A stretch of DNA of 64,000 nt. It comes from an uncultured Actinomycetes bacterium (GTDB taxonomy: Bacteria; Actinomycetota; Coriobacteriia; Coriobacteriales; Atopobiaceae). The stretch spans positions 1 through 64,000 of the forward strand of contig OMWB01000014.1 in NCBI GenBank assembly GCA_900314645.1, given 5' to 3'. Shown piece by piece: positions 15,377 to 24,042 of this stretch. The position numbers were made by a program, and so were the translations under genes. The notes under the pieces are model-generated. The model was not told where the DNA came from and searched no databases. It was given only the letters and a program-made list of their open reading frames with translations. Positions within the stretch are counted from its first letter, which is position 1, and each line of letters starts with the position of its first letter.

Positions 15377-17932
15377 ATGCAGACAGCGAACAAGCGATAT
15401 CTGATTGTTCTGGTGAACGTCGCCGTGATGCTCGGCATCATCGGCTTCGTTCTGCTGTATGCGCAGCGGGCAGCAAACGAGTTGTTCGCCACCGAGGTGG
15501 CCCAATTCGAGACGGCGTCCGTCAACATGGAGCATGTGACGGCCAATTACCTCGAAGGTGAGCAGAGCATCTGCGACGTCTGGGCGCACTACATCAACAG
15601 CACGCCCCTGACCATCGACGAAGCGGTGTCGTTCATCAGGTCTTCCCATGTGTCGCCCGACGACTCCGCGCATATTGTGTTCACGGACGACGGCCTGCTT
15701 CAGGGGCTTTCGACGCGGCCCAAGGCGGGCACGGAGGACGATTACGTCGTATCGTACAAGGCGATGGGCCTTCCCATTCGGGTGGACAAGTTGGCCGATG
15801 AGGCTGGTGCCATCAATGTCTCGCGGTCGTACACGAACCCCACGAACGGCATCCAGTCTCTGGCGTTCTGCAACAAGGTTTCGCTGGTGGATTCTCAGGA
15901 CGCGTCGAGGCAGCACGAGGCAGTCCTTCTGCGCGTCATTCCCACGGAAAAGCTCAAGGAAAAATGGGTGTTTCCCCTCGACCAGTACAAAGATGCCGAG
16001 ATCTCGCTTATCGACAGCGACAGCAACTACATCATCAAGGGCCACGAATACAAGAACAGCAACTTCATCGAGTTCTACAAGTCGTATAACCAGGTCGATG
16101 TTGCCGGGGTCGAGGAGCTGAGAGAGCGTCTGTCAACGGAGAGCGGCTCGTTCTTCATGACCAACTCGCGCGGCGAAGAGTGTCTGATAGCGTATGCGCC
16201 CATCAGCGCGAACCGCGGCTGGACCATCCTGAACTACATCCAGTCGAGTAGCCTGCAGCGCAGCACCGTTGACTGGTTCTTGGTCGGTGGGGTGGCCTGC
16301 GCCTTGCTGTTCTTGCTCATTATCGACATGACCTTCATGAACGCGTTCAATGTGCGTCTGAACGAGGCGGCGAAGGAGGCCGAGGCGGCCAATCGCGCCA
16401 AGAGCGACTTCCTCTCGACCATGTCCCACGACATTCGCACGCCTATGAACGCGATTCTCGGACTGACGACCATCGCACAGCGCAACGTCGACGACCAGAC
16501 CATCGTCAAGGACAGCTTGTACAAGATTGGACTCGCGGGCAACCACCTGCTCACGCTCATCAACGACATCCTGGACATCTCGAAGGTGGAGAGCGGCAAG
16601 CTCACCCTCACGCCGAACGTCTTCTCGGTCGTGGAGGTGACCGAGAACCTCGTCAACATCTCGCAGCCCATGGCCAAGGACAAGAGCATCGACTTCGACT
16701 TCCGCGTCAACGCCATCGAGCACGAGTACCTCTACGCCGACCAACTGCGCGTCAACCAGGTGTTCATCAACATCCTGTCGAACGCCCTCAAGTACACCGA
16801 GCCGCACGGAAGCGTCTCCGTCGACCTGCAGGAGCTGCCGAGCAGCGTGCCGGGTGCGGTGCACCTGCTGTATCGCGTGGCCGACACGGGCATGGGCATG
16901 AGCGAAGAGTTCATGGCGCACATGTACGAGTCGTTCTCGCGCCAAACCGACAGCCGCGTGAACAAGGTGCAGGGTACCGGACTCGGCCTTGCCATCACCA
17001 AGCAGATGGTCGACCTCATGGGAGGCACCATCGAGTGCCAGAGCAAGGAGGGCGAGGGGACGACGTTCACCATCACCCTCGACCTGCCCATCGCTGAGCA
17101 CGAGACCGAGGACATGAAGCTGGAGTCCGTCACCGTGCTGGTTGTGGACGATGACGAGTCGGTCCTCCAGAGCGCTCAAGCCGCGTTGAGCTCACTTGAC
17201 GCGGGCGTCGAGCTTGCTTCTACCAGCGCGCAGGCGCTCGAGATGGTTGGGGCTCGGCACAATCGGCGCGACGACTACAGCATCGTCATCGTCGATTGGA
17301 AGCTGCCCGACATGGACGGCATCGAGGTCGCGCGCCGCATGCGCTCCCTGGATAGGGGACGGGCGTCCACCATCCTTATCTCGGCGTATGATTGGTCCGA
17401 CATCGAGGAGAGCGCGAAGGAAGTGGGCGTCGACGGGTTCATATCCAAGCCGTTCTTCAAGTCCACGCTGTACCGCGCGATCAACGAGCAACTGCATGTG
17501 GCAGCAGAGCAAGTCGCACGCGAGGACGACTGGTCTGACATCGCGGGCATGCGTGTGCTCGTTGCCGAGGATAACGACGTCAACTGGCAGATCCTCTCTA
17601 TGTTGCTCAGCATGCACGGCATCGAGACCACGCGTGCCGAGAATGGCCAGGTTGCGGTCGACCTGGTCGCATCGTCGGGGCCGGGGGCCTACGACCTCGT
17701 GTTCATGGACGTGCAGATGCCCGTCATGAACGGCATCGAGGCCACGAAGGCAATCCGTGCGCTGCCCGATAGGGAGGTGGCGTCAATCCCCATCATCGCG
17801 ACGACGGCAGACGCGTTCTCAGAAGACGTCGCCTTGTGTCTGAATGCGGGCATGAACGGCCATATTGCCAAGCCGATCGAGATAAAGATTGTTTTGAGAG
17901 AGATCAGAAAGGTAAAGGAGGGCAAGATATGA
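15377..17932 (+). CDS. hybrid sensor histidine kinase with two receiver domains
   Basis: This 851-residue protein has a membrane helix (about 10-30), an extracytoplasmic sensor region of about 260 residues, and a second helix (about 298-318). It continues with HisKA (F-L-S-T-M-S-H-D-I-R-T-P-M-N, phospho-His 351), HATPase_c (N box near 465; G-T-G-L-G-L-A near 533), a receiver with Asp640 in V-D-W-K-L-P-D-M-D-G, and a second receiver with Asp778 in M-D-V-Q-M-P-V-M-N-G. This layout resembles ArcB/BarA-like hybrids but lacks an Hpt domain, so phosphate must pass to a separate Hpt protein (one is encoded at 30485-30817). Its stop overlaps the next gene's ATG (ATGA), tying it to a substrate-binding lipoprotein that may present ligand to its sensor. 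Confidence 0.93.
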   Translation: MQTANKRYLIVLVNVAVMLGIIGFVLLYAQRAANELFATEVAQFETASVNMEHVTANYLEGEQSICDVWAHYINSTPLTIDEAVSFIRSSHVSPDDSAHIVFTDDGLLQGLSTRPKAGTEDDYVVSYKAMGLPIRVDKLADEAGAINVSRSYTNPTNGIQSLAFCNKVSLVDSQDASRQHEAVLLRVIPTEKLKEKWVFPLDQYKDAEISLIDSDSNYIIKGHEYKNSNFIEFYKSYNQVDVAGVEELRERLSTESGSFFMTNSRGEECLIAYAPISANRGWTILNYIQSSSLQRSTVDWFLVGGVACALLFLLIIDMTFMNAFNVRLNEAAKEAEAANRAKSDFLSTMSHDIRTPMNAILGLTTIAQRNVDDQTIVKDSLYKIGLAGNHLLTLINDILDISKVESGKLTLTPNVFSVVEVTENLVNISQPMAKDKSIDFDFRVNAIEHEYLYADQLRVNQVFINILSNALKYTEPHGSVSVDLQELPSSVPGAVHLLYRVADTGMGMSEEFMAHMYESFSRQTDSRVNKVQGTGLGLAITKQMVDLMGGTIECQSKEGEGTTFTITLDLPIAEHETEDMKLESVTVLVVDDDESVLQSAQAALSSLDAGVELASTSAQALEMVGARHNRRDDYSIVIVDWKLPDMDGIEVARRMRSLDRGRASTILISAYDWSDIEESAKEVGVDGFISKPFFKSTLYRAINEQLHVAAEQVAREDDWSDIAGMRVLVAEDNDVNWQILSMLLSMHGIETTRAENGQVAVDLVASSGPGAYDLVFMDVQMPVMNGIEATKAIRALPDREVASIPIIATTADAFSEDVALCLNAGMNGHIAKPIEIKIVLREIRKVKEGKI

Positions 17933-19248
17933 GAAAGTCCATCGTGCGTTGCCTGCTTGTTTTGTCAACGGTCTTCGTCGCGGTTGCGCTGGTTGCCTGT
18001 GGCGCATCGACAGGGCCTTCTGAGGCGCCAGCGGGACAGTCGAGCGAAGAGCAAGGCTTTGCTCCTTCGCTCGACACCGCTACGAAGTGTTCCTTGACTG
18101 TGGCCGGCAACTACGACAACTTCGAGGCGCTTGAGGCCGAGTTCGACAAGTTCCACGAGTACTACCCCGACGTCGAGTTGAGCTACGTCAAGATTGACGA
18201 CTACAACAACCTCGTCGCGACGGTCTTGGGTTCCGAAGACGCGCCTGACATCTTCTTTGCGCAGGAATTCATGCTGGATAACGACAACTACGACGCGCTG
18301 TTCGCGTATGCCGAGGACCTTTCCGACCCGGCCCTCAACATCAACTTGTCATGCGTGCGTCCGAGCCTGCTGTGCAAAGACGATGCAGGTGCCCTCCCCA
18401 TGATCCCCGTCTTCGCCAGCACGTCGGGCATCCTGGTGAACGAGGACCTCTTCAAGAAGGAGGGAATCAGCGTACCGACGACCTACGAGGAGCTGCTGGC
18501 TGCGTGCGAGGCGTTCAACAACGCTGGTTATCCCACCCCCATCCTGGCCTACAATGTGCCGTCTGCATACGGCAACCTCATTGGTGAGCCCATGTACGGA
18601 GAGGCCGCCAAGAACCCCGAGATGGCCGAGAAGCTCAACACGCTCGACCCTTCGGCGGGTGAATACATGAGGCCCGCACTCGAGAAGGTAAACGACCTGA
18701 TGGAGCATGGCTGCTTCAATCTTGACGTCTGCAACGAGCTGGAAGACGGCTACAACGCCCTGATCCTGAGGTTCTTCGAAGGCGATATCCCCATGGCGCT
18801 GAGCTCGGGCGATACGGCATCAGGCACGGCCAAGCGCGAGAGCCAGTCCGAGGCGTTCACTGCCAACCCGTTCTCGTATGCTCTGTATCCGCTTGCGCTT
18901 ACTAATGAGGGCGCCAGTCTTCTCGACAAGCCTTCGGTGCAGTTCGCAGTCAACAAGGAGGGCGCCAACCTCGACATGACGAACGAGTTCATGCGCTTCC
19001 TGGTGAGCCCGCAAGAGCTGGGCAACATCGCGAGCGCGAAGCGCCTGCCTCCCGTGACCAGCGACCTTTCCTTCGATGGCGTGTATGCACCGTTCAGCGC
19101 GATTGACCCGTCCCGCATCATCGCGACGCACGAGGTCGGTCTGGCGGATGACGTCACTATCCAGTACCGTGTCGCGGCGTATAAGGTCGCAAACGGTGAG
19201 GCGACGATTGACGAGGCTATTGCTGGATTCGGATCGTACACCCTGTAA
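17929..19248 (+). CDS. extracellular solute-binding lipoprotein (ABC family 1 type)
   Basis: This 439-residue lipoprotein has signal peptide residues 1-23 with lipobox L-V-A-C followed by an Ala/Ser/Glu linker. The mature part resembles carbohydrate-binding family 1 proteins: D-K-F-H-E-Y-Y-P-D-V-E-L near 90, D-A-P-D-I-F-F-A-Q-E near 103-112, and G-I-L-V-N-E-D-L-F-K-K-E-G-I near 165. No permease or ATPase genes are beside it; instead it overlaps the upstream hybrid kinase by 4 bases. I infer a sensing role: a binding protein that reports its ligand to the kinase. ATG 17929 follows AAAGGAGGG. Confidence 0.9.
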   Translation: MRKSIVRCLLVLSTVFVAVALVACGASTGPSEAPAGQSSEEQGFAPSLDTATKCSLTVAGNYDNFEALEAEFDKFHEYYPDVELSYVKIDDYNNLVATVLGSEDAPDIFFAQEFMLDNDNYDALFAYAEDLSDPALNINLSCVRPSLLCKDDAGALPMIPVFASTSGILVNEDLFKKEGISVPTTYEELLAACEAFNNAGYPTPILAYNVPSAYGNLIGEPMYGEAAKNPEMAEKLNTLDPSAGEYMRPALEKVNDLMEHGCFNLDVCNELEDGYNALILRFFEGDIPMALSSGDTASGTAKRESQSEAFTANPFSYALYPLALTNEGASLLDKPSVQFAVNKEGANLDMTNEFMRFLVSPQELGNIASAKRLPPVTSDLSFDGVYAPFSAIDPSRIIATHEVGLADDVTIQYRVAAYKVANGEATIDEAIAGFGSYTL

Positions 19249-19271
19249 CGACTACTGACACCGTACGGTAA

Positions 19272-19306
19272 CGGCGCGCGAAGGTAGCTTGCACCTTCGC
19301 GCGCCG
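19272..19306 (+). terminator. strong hairpin after the solute-binding protein gene
   Basis: CGGCGCGCGAAGGT (19272-19285) pairs perfectly with ACCTTCGCGCGCCG (19293-19306). It lies 24 bases after the stop. There is no clear T-run, but the 14-bp GC stem should mark the end of the kinase/binding-protein unit. Confidence 0.65.
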
Positions 19307-19346
19307 TCGGAAGGCCACCGTTGCGTCATTGCCCTAGGAAGTACAC

Positions 19347-19730
19347 ATGAAGAGGCTGAACTCAATCATCTGTTGTCTGGTCCTGGCGGTTGCCTGCGTC
19401 CTCCTTGTGGGCTGCGGCTCAAAGGCTAGCAAGCCTCAGGACATGTCGAGCAGCGCCTACGTGGGGACCTATAAGGCGATGCGCGCGGAATTCCTTGGCC
19501 AAGAAGCTTCGATTGAGGAAGTCTTGGAAGGCAAGGAGTTGATCCTGCAGCTGAACGCCGATGGCACGGGAACTCTGACCACGGGCGAAGACGTAAGCAC
19601 AGGCACGTGGAGTGAGGTGAGCGGAGGCATCAAACTGCAGGGCGATGGCTTCAACATGAAGATCGATGACAAGGGCGACTTCCTCGAGACGACCGTCCTG
19701 GGCGTGACGATTCAGCTCGAGAAGCAATAG
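19347..19730 (+). CDS. small lipoprotein, lipocalin-like
   Basis: This 127-residue protein has a signal peptide and lipobox L-V-G-C-G (Cys near residue 24). The mature part, Y-V-G-T-Y-K-A-M-R-A-E at the start and repeated beta strands with G-T-W-S-E near the end, resembles the small lipocalin-like or DUF4923-type outer-surface proteins that report as hypothetical. Likely anchored in the outer leaflet of the cytoplasmic membrane. Start supported by AGGAAG upstream. It is flanked by two hairpins, so probably transcribed alone. Confidence 0.75.
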   Translation: MKRLNSIICCLVLAVACVLLVGCGSKASKPQDMSSSAYVGTYKAMRAEFLGQEASIEEVLEGKELILQLNADGTGTLTTGEDVSTGTWSEVSGGIKLQGDGFNMKIDDKGDFLETTVLGVTIQLEKQ

Positions 19731-19737
19731 GAAAGAA

Positions 19738-19769
19738 AGTGCGTCTAGGGGGTGACTCCTGGACGCACT
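19738..19769 (+). terminator. intrinsic terminator after the small lipoprotein
   Basis: AGTGCGTCTAGG (19738-19749) pairs with CCTGGACGCACT (19758-19769), one mismatch, followed by a T/C-rich stretch (CTTCTAT). It starts 8 bases after the stop codon. Confidence 0.65.
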
Positions 19770-19803
19770 CTTCTATACGTTCTCACGTGTGGACGGGATT
19801 ACT

Positions 19804-20691
19804 ATGGCGAACCGAAAGACGGGGATAACCCTTGCTGTTGCCGCCCTTGCGGTGGTGGCGCTGGTTGTCAGCTTTGTCCGTCCGAACCTTGCGAAGGTCA
19901 AGGATTTGTTTGCCGCACAGCAGCAGCCTGCGGCAGAACCATCCGCTCAGGAACAGCCCGAGGAAGAACCTGCCGAAGAGCAGGTGGTCATGCCCTCCGA
20001 GGAGCAAGTTGCCGAGCAAAAGCAGACCCTCTCCGAGCACTTCACGTGGGCGGTGGTGGGCGACAGCCTCACCGAGAAGAACTTCCGTGCCGCCACGAGC
20101 TACTACGACTACGTGTCGGACATGTGTGACTGCTCGGTGCTCAACTATGGATACAGCGGCACCGGCTACATGGAGGCGGGCTCCAATGTGCCCTTCCATG
20201 AGATTGTCCAGTGGCTGGACCTGGAAGACACGGATATCGTCACCATCTTTGGCAGCTTTAACGACCTTGGCAAAGGCTATCCGTTGGGCACGGCATACGA
20301 CGAGGGAACTGATACCATCGGTGGCTGCATGGCCTCTACCGTGGAGTACCTGCGCAAGGAGAGTCCCTCGCTGAGAATTGGCATCGTCACACCGATTCGC
20401 TGGCAGACAGGCTTTGCCTACGATGCGGACGGCAACCCGAATCCGCAGGGCACCACGCGCGAGGAATGCGATGCCTACGTTCAGATGCTGAAGCAGGTCG
20501 CGGGACGGTATGGCGTGCTGGTGCTCGACCTGTATAACCTGTACCCGCTCGACCCCGATGACCCAGAGACGCTCAGCCACTATTACGTGGAGGATGGCGT
20601 TGCTGACGAGTATGGTGTCCATCCCAACAGCGAGGGGCACCAGCTGATGTATCGCTACTGGAGGGATTTCCTCGCCGGCGCGATGAAGTAA
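19804..20691 (+). CDS. SGNH/GDSL-type hydrolase, membrane-anchored
   Basis: This 295-residue protein has an N-terminal signal anchor (about 8-25), a Pro/Glu-rich linker (about 38-75) and an SGNH hydrolase domain: block I V-V-G-D-S-L-T (catalytic Ser), block III G-S-F-N-D (Asn), and block V with D-E-Y-G-V-H-P-N-S-E-G-H (Asp and His). All four catalytic blocks are intact, so it should be an active extracellular esterase or acetyl-transfer/removal enzyme, perhaps acting on cell-wall or glycan O-acetyl groups. ATG 19804 is chosen; GTG 19789 is an alternative start. Confidence 0.88.
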   Translation: MANRKTGITLAVAALAVVALVVSFVRPNLAKVKDLFAAQQQPAAEPSAQEQPEEEPAEEQVVMPSEEQVAEQKQTLSEHFTWAVVGDSLTEKNFRAATSYYDYVSDMCDCSVLNYGYSGTGYMEAGSNVPFHEIVQWLDLEDTDIVTIFGSFNDLGKGYPLGTAYDEGTDTIGGCMASTVEYLRKESPSLRIGIVTPIRWQTGFAYDADGNPNPQGTTREECDAYVQMLKQVAGRYGVLVLDLYNLYPLDPDDPETLSHYYVEDGVADEYGVHPNSEGHQLMYRYWRDFLAGAMK

Positions 20692-20740
20692 GGACTGTGC
20701 CTGTTGATTTCTGTCGGCCTGTTCTGGCCACACTCCAGAG

Positions 20741-20852
20741 GCGCTTGTTGACATTGCCGGGCCGTTTTCGGTCAACATGAGCTGGGGAGGGGCACAGTTG
20801 CCCCTCCCCAGCTCATGTTGACCGAAAACGGCCCGGCAATGTCAACAAGCGC
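20741..20852. repeat. 54-bp perfect inverted repeat (paired 42-bp elements)
   Basis: Arms 20741-20794 and 20799-20852 are perfectly complementary over 54 bp with a 4-base loop. Each arm begins with a complete 42-bp family unit (GCGCTTGTTGAC, 18 bases, GTCAACATGAGC), so the structure is two identical 42-bp units in opposite orientation joined by a small GC hairpin. It lies between convergent genes (stop at 20691, stop at 20861). Confidence 0.97.
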
Positions 20853-20860
20853 AAAGGCCC

Positions 20861-21208
20861 CTACGAGTACAGAATCAGCGCGATGAACTCCAGCGGCACT
20901 TCGCCCGTGTTCTTCAGGCTGTGGAACTGGCCGTCACTGCAGAAGGTGGAGTCGCCAGGACCAACCTCAACGATGGTGCCGTTGTCGTTGTACTCGCCGG
21001 TGCCCTTGATGAAGTGGAAGATCTCGTTGTCGCCCTCGTGGGTGTGCTCGCCGATGCTGTTGCCCGGCTGGATGATCATGTAGTTGAACAGGCGGCCCTT
21101 GCCGTAGAGCTCCTCAACGCTCTCGGCAATCTTGCGCTGCTCAGTCTCGCCCTTGCCGCCGCGGATGCAACGGAACTCGATGGCCTGGTCTTCCTTCTTA
21201 CGGATCAT
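20861..21208 (-). CDS. single-domain cupin protein
   Basis: This 115-residue cupin has motif 1 as G-E-H-T-H-E-G-D-N-E-I-F-H-F near residues 52-65 (two His and a Glu as metal ligands) and motif 2 as P-G-D-S-T-F-C-S-D-G-Q-F-H-S near 85-98. It could bind a metal and isomerise, oxidise or sense a small molecule. ATG 21208 follows AGAGGAG. It is encoded 52 bases after the iron-dependent alcohol dehydrogenase on the same strand, so the two may form an operon. Confidence 0.88.
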   Translation of the reverse strand: MIRKKEDQAIEFRCIRGGKGETEQRKIAESVEELYGKGRLFNYMIIQPGNSIGEHTHEGDNEIFHFIKGTGEYNDNGTIVEVGPGDSTFCSDGQFHSLKNTGEVPLEFIALILYS

Positions 21209-21260
21209 GCTGGCTCCTCTCGTTTTTTCGTATGCGCCTCGTGGCGCGCTACTCCTGTGG

Positions 21261-22400
21261 TTATGCCTCGACAAAGAGCGAGGTCAAGATGGTGCGGATG
21301 TCATCAAGCGAGACGCTGGCGCGCGTGTTCTTGACCGAGCCGTTGTTCTCCCAGCGGGGGAGCGCCGCCTCGATCTCGGCTGCGGTCATGTGGACGTCGA
21401 TGCCGTCCACCAGGCAATAGTCCTCGATGAGGCTGCGGTACTCGGCCGAGTCCATGCCGATCTGCTCGTAGAAGTCCGCGGCGTAGACGGGGTCATACTC
21501 GTCCACAATGGCGAGCATCGACGGCAGGAAGACCGCGCAGGCAAAACCGTGCGGGATGCCGTAGGTCTCGGTGAGGTAGTAGCCCACGTTGTGCGGGAAG
21601 CACGTGCCTGTGGTGTTGATGGCCAGTCCACCCAGGATGGAGGCCTCATACAGGTCCTGGCGCTGCGGCGCGTCGAGGAGCTTGTCATCGAGGCGCTTGG
21701 CCGTGGAGAGCTCGCCGGAGCCCGCCAGTTTGAGCGGGTCTGCCGCCAGGCGGATGGCTCGCACGGAAAAGGCGCGGCTGATCTCGTCCGCCTTGTGGCT
21801 GAAGTAGCTCTCCGTTGCGTGTGCGAGGATGTCCACGCCGCACGAGAGCGTGGTGGGCGTGGAGCACGTGCGCGTGTGGCGGCTGTCGCCAAAGGCCACG
21901 GTGGCATAGAGCAGGTCATCGTGGATGCTGTGCTTGCGGTGCGCGGCGTCGGTGAGGACGGAGACCTTGGTCACCTCGCTGCCCGTGCCTGCCGTGGTGC
22001 CGACGAGCGCGATGGGAAGCGGCTTGTTGGCCCACGCCTTGGCGTAGAAGCCCGCCTCGTCGAGCGTGGGGTTGGCGGCAAAGACAGCGACGGCCTTGGC
22101 GGCGTCGAGCGCAGAGCCTCCGCCGATGCCCAAGATGAACTGGGCGCCATTCTCTGCGGCAAAGCGTCCGGCCTCGGCGCAGGCGGCCACGGGCGGATTC
22201 TCGGTCACGCCGTCCCAGATGCAGGCGGTGACGCCGGCGCCATCAAGCGCTCGTGTGACGTCGTCCAAGGCGCCGCTCGCCTTGGCGGCGTGCTTTCCCG
22301 TGATGACGGCGCAGCTGCTGCCCAGGGCGCGCAGCGCGTCGGCGTGCTTGACGATGCAGTCCGTGCCCGTGTACAGGCGCGTCGGCATGAAGTAGTCCAT
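21261..22400 (-). CDS. iron-containing alcohol dehydrogenase
   Basis: This 379-residue protein of the group III (Fe-ADH) family has the NAD(P)-binding G-I-G-G-G-S-A-L-D-A-A-K-A near 97-109, the T-T-A-G-T-G-S-E-V-T motif near 140, D-I-L-A-H-A-T-E-S-Y, and the metal ligands in the C-terminal half (N-V-G-Y-Y-L-T-E-T-Y-G-I-P-H-G). It probably interconverts a short-chain or polyol alcohol and its aldehyde during fermentation. ATG 22400 is fixed by GAGAGGAG; a much longer in-frame extension runs antisense into cobI and is rejected. The upstream gene is cobI (30-base gap, same strand). Confidence 0.92.
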   Translation of the reverse strand: MDYFMPTRLYTGTDCIVKHADALRALGSSCAVITGKHAAKASGALDDVTRALDGAGVTACIWDGVTENPPVAACAEAGRFAAENGAQFILGIGGGSALDAAKAVAVFAANPTLDEAGFYAKAWANKPLPIALVGTTAGTGSEVTKVSVLTDAAHRKHSIHDDLLYATVAFGDSRHTRTCSTPTTLSCGVDILAHATESYFSHKADEISRAFSVRAIRLAADPLKLAGSGELSTAKRLDDKLLDAPQRQDLYEASILGGLAINTTGTCFPHNVGYYLTETYGIPHGFACAVFLPSMLAIVDEYDPVYAADFYEQIGMDSAEYRSLIEDYCLVDGIDVHMTAAEIEAALPRWENNGSVKNTRASVSLDDIRTILTSLFVEA

Positions 22401-22429
22401 CGAAGCTCCTCTCGCTGGTTGCGCGTCAA

Positions 22430-23167
22430 TCATAGCATCGCAGGTTGCGAGCCCTCTGCGCGTGCGTGTGAGCGGGCGATGATGACGGACAGATAGCCAA
22501 TCTCGCCGTCGGTCGCGGCGAGGTCGCTCACCACCTGCTCGTCCGGAAGGCCGCACTTGGTGACCATCTGCGCGCCTTCGAGCAGGTCGTGCTCGGCAAG
22601 CCAAGTGCGCGGGTCTCCGTCTGTGCGGCGCGGCTTGAGGAAGGCGAAGGTAGTGTTGCCGTCCGTAAGCTGCGCGGCATCCTCGTCCCCAAACGGGGCG
22701 ATGACCAGCCGCTCGTCGCCCTCGCAGAGGATGGTGCCGAGGCGCGCCGCTGCCGCACTCACGGAGGTGACGCCAGGGATGACCTCGGTGGGGTAGCCGC
22801 GCTCGCTCACCAGCCGGTGGAGGTAGCCGTAGCTTGAGTAGATGCTGACGTCGCCCAGGCAGAGGTAGGCCACGGACTTGCCCTGGTCAAGGATGGCACA
22901 GAGCGTGTCGGCCACCGCGCGGTGGGTCTGGTCTATGACGGCGAGGTCGCGCGTCATGGGCATGGGGCAGAGGAGTATCTCCTTACCCTCCAGCAGATTG
23001 TCGGCGATTGACTGGGCCGCACCCACTCCGCGACCCGCGTCGGGCACCGCGACGACGTCTGCCTCGCTGATGATGCGGACGGCTTTCACGGTCATGAGCT
23101 CTGGGTCTCCGGGGCCCACGCTCACCCCGTAGAGGGTGCCTGCCGTTGCGTGCACGTGCTCTGCCAT
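22430..23167 (-). CDS. cbiL: precorrin-2 / cobalt-factor II C20-methyltransferase
   Basis: This 245-residue SAM-dependent methyltransferase of the tetrapyrrole methylase family has V-G-P-G-D-P-E-L-M-T-V-K-A near residues 16-28, the C-L-G-D-V-S-I-Y-S-S-Y motif near 102-112, and P-G-V-T-S-V-S-A-A-A-A-R-L near 130-142. The length and P-E-L-M-T-x-K pattern fit CobI/CbiL, which methylates C20 of the corrin ring in cobalamin biosynthesis. No other cobalamin genes are present in this window, and no cobalamin riboswitch was found in its short leader. ATG 23167 follows GGAGAGGAG. Confidence 0.9.
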   Translation of the reverse strand: MAEHVHATAGTLYGVSVGPGDPELMTVKAVRIISEADVVAVPDAGRGVGAAQSIADNLLEGKEILLCPMPMTRDLAVIDQTHRAVADTLCAILDQGKSVAYLCLGDVSIYSSYGYLHRLVSERGYPTEVIPGVTSVSAAAARLGTILCEGDERLVIAPFGDEDAAQLTDGNTTFAFLKPRRTDGDPRTWLAEHDLLEGAQMVTKCGLPDEQVVSDLAATDGEIGYLSVIIARSHARAEGSQPAML

Positions 23168-23223
23168 GTTGTGCTCCTCTCCACGGCGTCCATTATGCCC
23201 GAAGTCCCGTCGTCAACCCCGCC

Positions 23224-23252
23224 CGGACAAAGGGGGCTACCCCTTTTGTCCG
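23224..23252. repeat. short hairpin of the GGACAAAGGGG family
   Basis: CGGACAAAGGGGG pairs with CCCCTTTTGTCCG, one wobble. The arm is shared with the long palindrome at 39744-39826 (CGGACAAAGGGGGTAGCCCC), so this appears to be a short or decayed member of the same family. It lies between the divergent cobI and nitroreductase genes. Confidence 0.7.
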
Positions 23253-23310
23253 CCAGACCATGCGGCGCGCGTGGTACCATAGCGGCCTTGACGACAATCG
23301 AAGGGCTTCC

Positions 23311-24042
23311 ATGAACGAGACCATCAAGCAGCTGCATGCACGCAAGTCCGTCCGCGCGTTTACCGACGAGCCTGTGAGCGCACAGGACGAGCTCGCCATC
23401 CTGGAGGCTGCCTGCCAGGCGCCTACGGCTGGCAACCAGCAGCTGTACTCCATCATCGTGGCGCGTAGCCAACAGCAGAAGGACGCGCTGGCAAAGAGCT
23501 GCGATAACCAGCACTTCATTGCCAAGGCGCCGCTGGTGCTGGTGTTCTGCGCCGATGTTCGTCGCTGGTACGAGGCCTTTGTGGCCGACGCCACCGCCGA
23601 GCCGCGCAAGCCCGGTATGGGGGATGCCCTTCTCGCCGTGGTGGACGCCACGGTTGCCGCACAGAATGCTGTCGTGGCAGCCGAGGCGCTCGGGCTGGGC
23701 TCATGCTACATCGGCGACATCCTCGAGAACGCCGAGGTGCAGTGCGACATCCTCGGCCTTCCGCCCTACGTCATGCCCGCCTGTATGCTCGTCATCGGAC
23801 ACCCCAAGCAGCAACAGCTGAGCCGCACCAAGCCCCGACGCTTCGAGCTGGAAACGGTGGTGTTTGAGGATCGCTACCGCACGCAAGAGGCCGACGAGGT
23901 GACGGAGGCCATCGCCTACAAGAACGAGGGCCGCCAGGAGACGATCTCGCAGTTCTGCGCACGCAAGTGGAACTCTGACTTCTCACGCGAGATGACGAGG
24001 TCAGTGCGCGCGTGGCTCTCTGGCTTCCCGTTTGAGGGCTAG
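23311..24042 (+). CDS. NfsA-like nitroreductase
   Basis: This 243-residue FMN-dependent oxidoreductase has the opening R-K-S-V-R-A-F-T-D-E near residues 11-20, Q-A-P-T-A-G-N-Q-Q-L near 41-50 (FMN contacts), and G-L-G-S-C-Y-I-G-D-I near 128. It probably reduces nitro compounds or flavins with NAD(P)H. The start at ATG 23311 follows GAAGGG; upstream in-frame codons pass through the hairpin at 23224. The helicase gene begins directly after its stop codon, so both are likely on one transcript. Confidence 0.88.
   Translation: MNETIKQLHARKSVRAFTDEPVSAQDELAILEAACQAPTAGNQQLYSIIVARSQQQKDALAKSCDNQHFIAKAPLVLVFCADVRRWYEAFVADATAEPRKPGMGDALLAVVDATVAAQNAVVAAEALGLGSCYIGDILENAEVQCDILGLPPYVMPACMLVIGHPKQQQLSRTKPRRFELETVVFEDRYRTQEADEVTEAIAYKNEGRQETISQFCARKWNSDFSREMTRSVRAWLSGFPFEG

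Noticed and set aside
14828..16045. 405-residue minus-strand frame
   Set aside because: Its first 330 residues are antisense to the hybrid kinase and phosphatase remnant; only the last 75 or so (the RiPP leader and core) look real and were annotated separately.
23168..23310. Cobalamin riboswitch upstream of cobI/cbiL
   Set aside because: The divergent gap holds only a short hairpin; I saw no B12-box-like sequence or room for the large aptamer.
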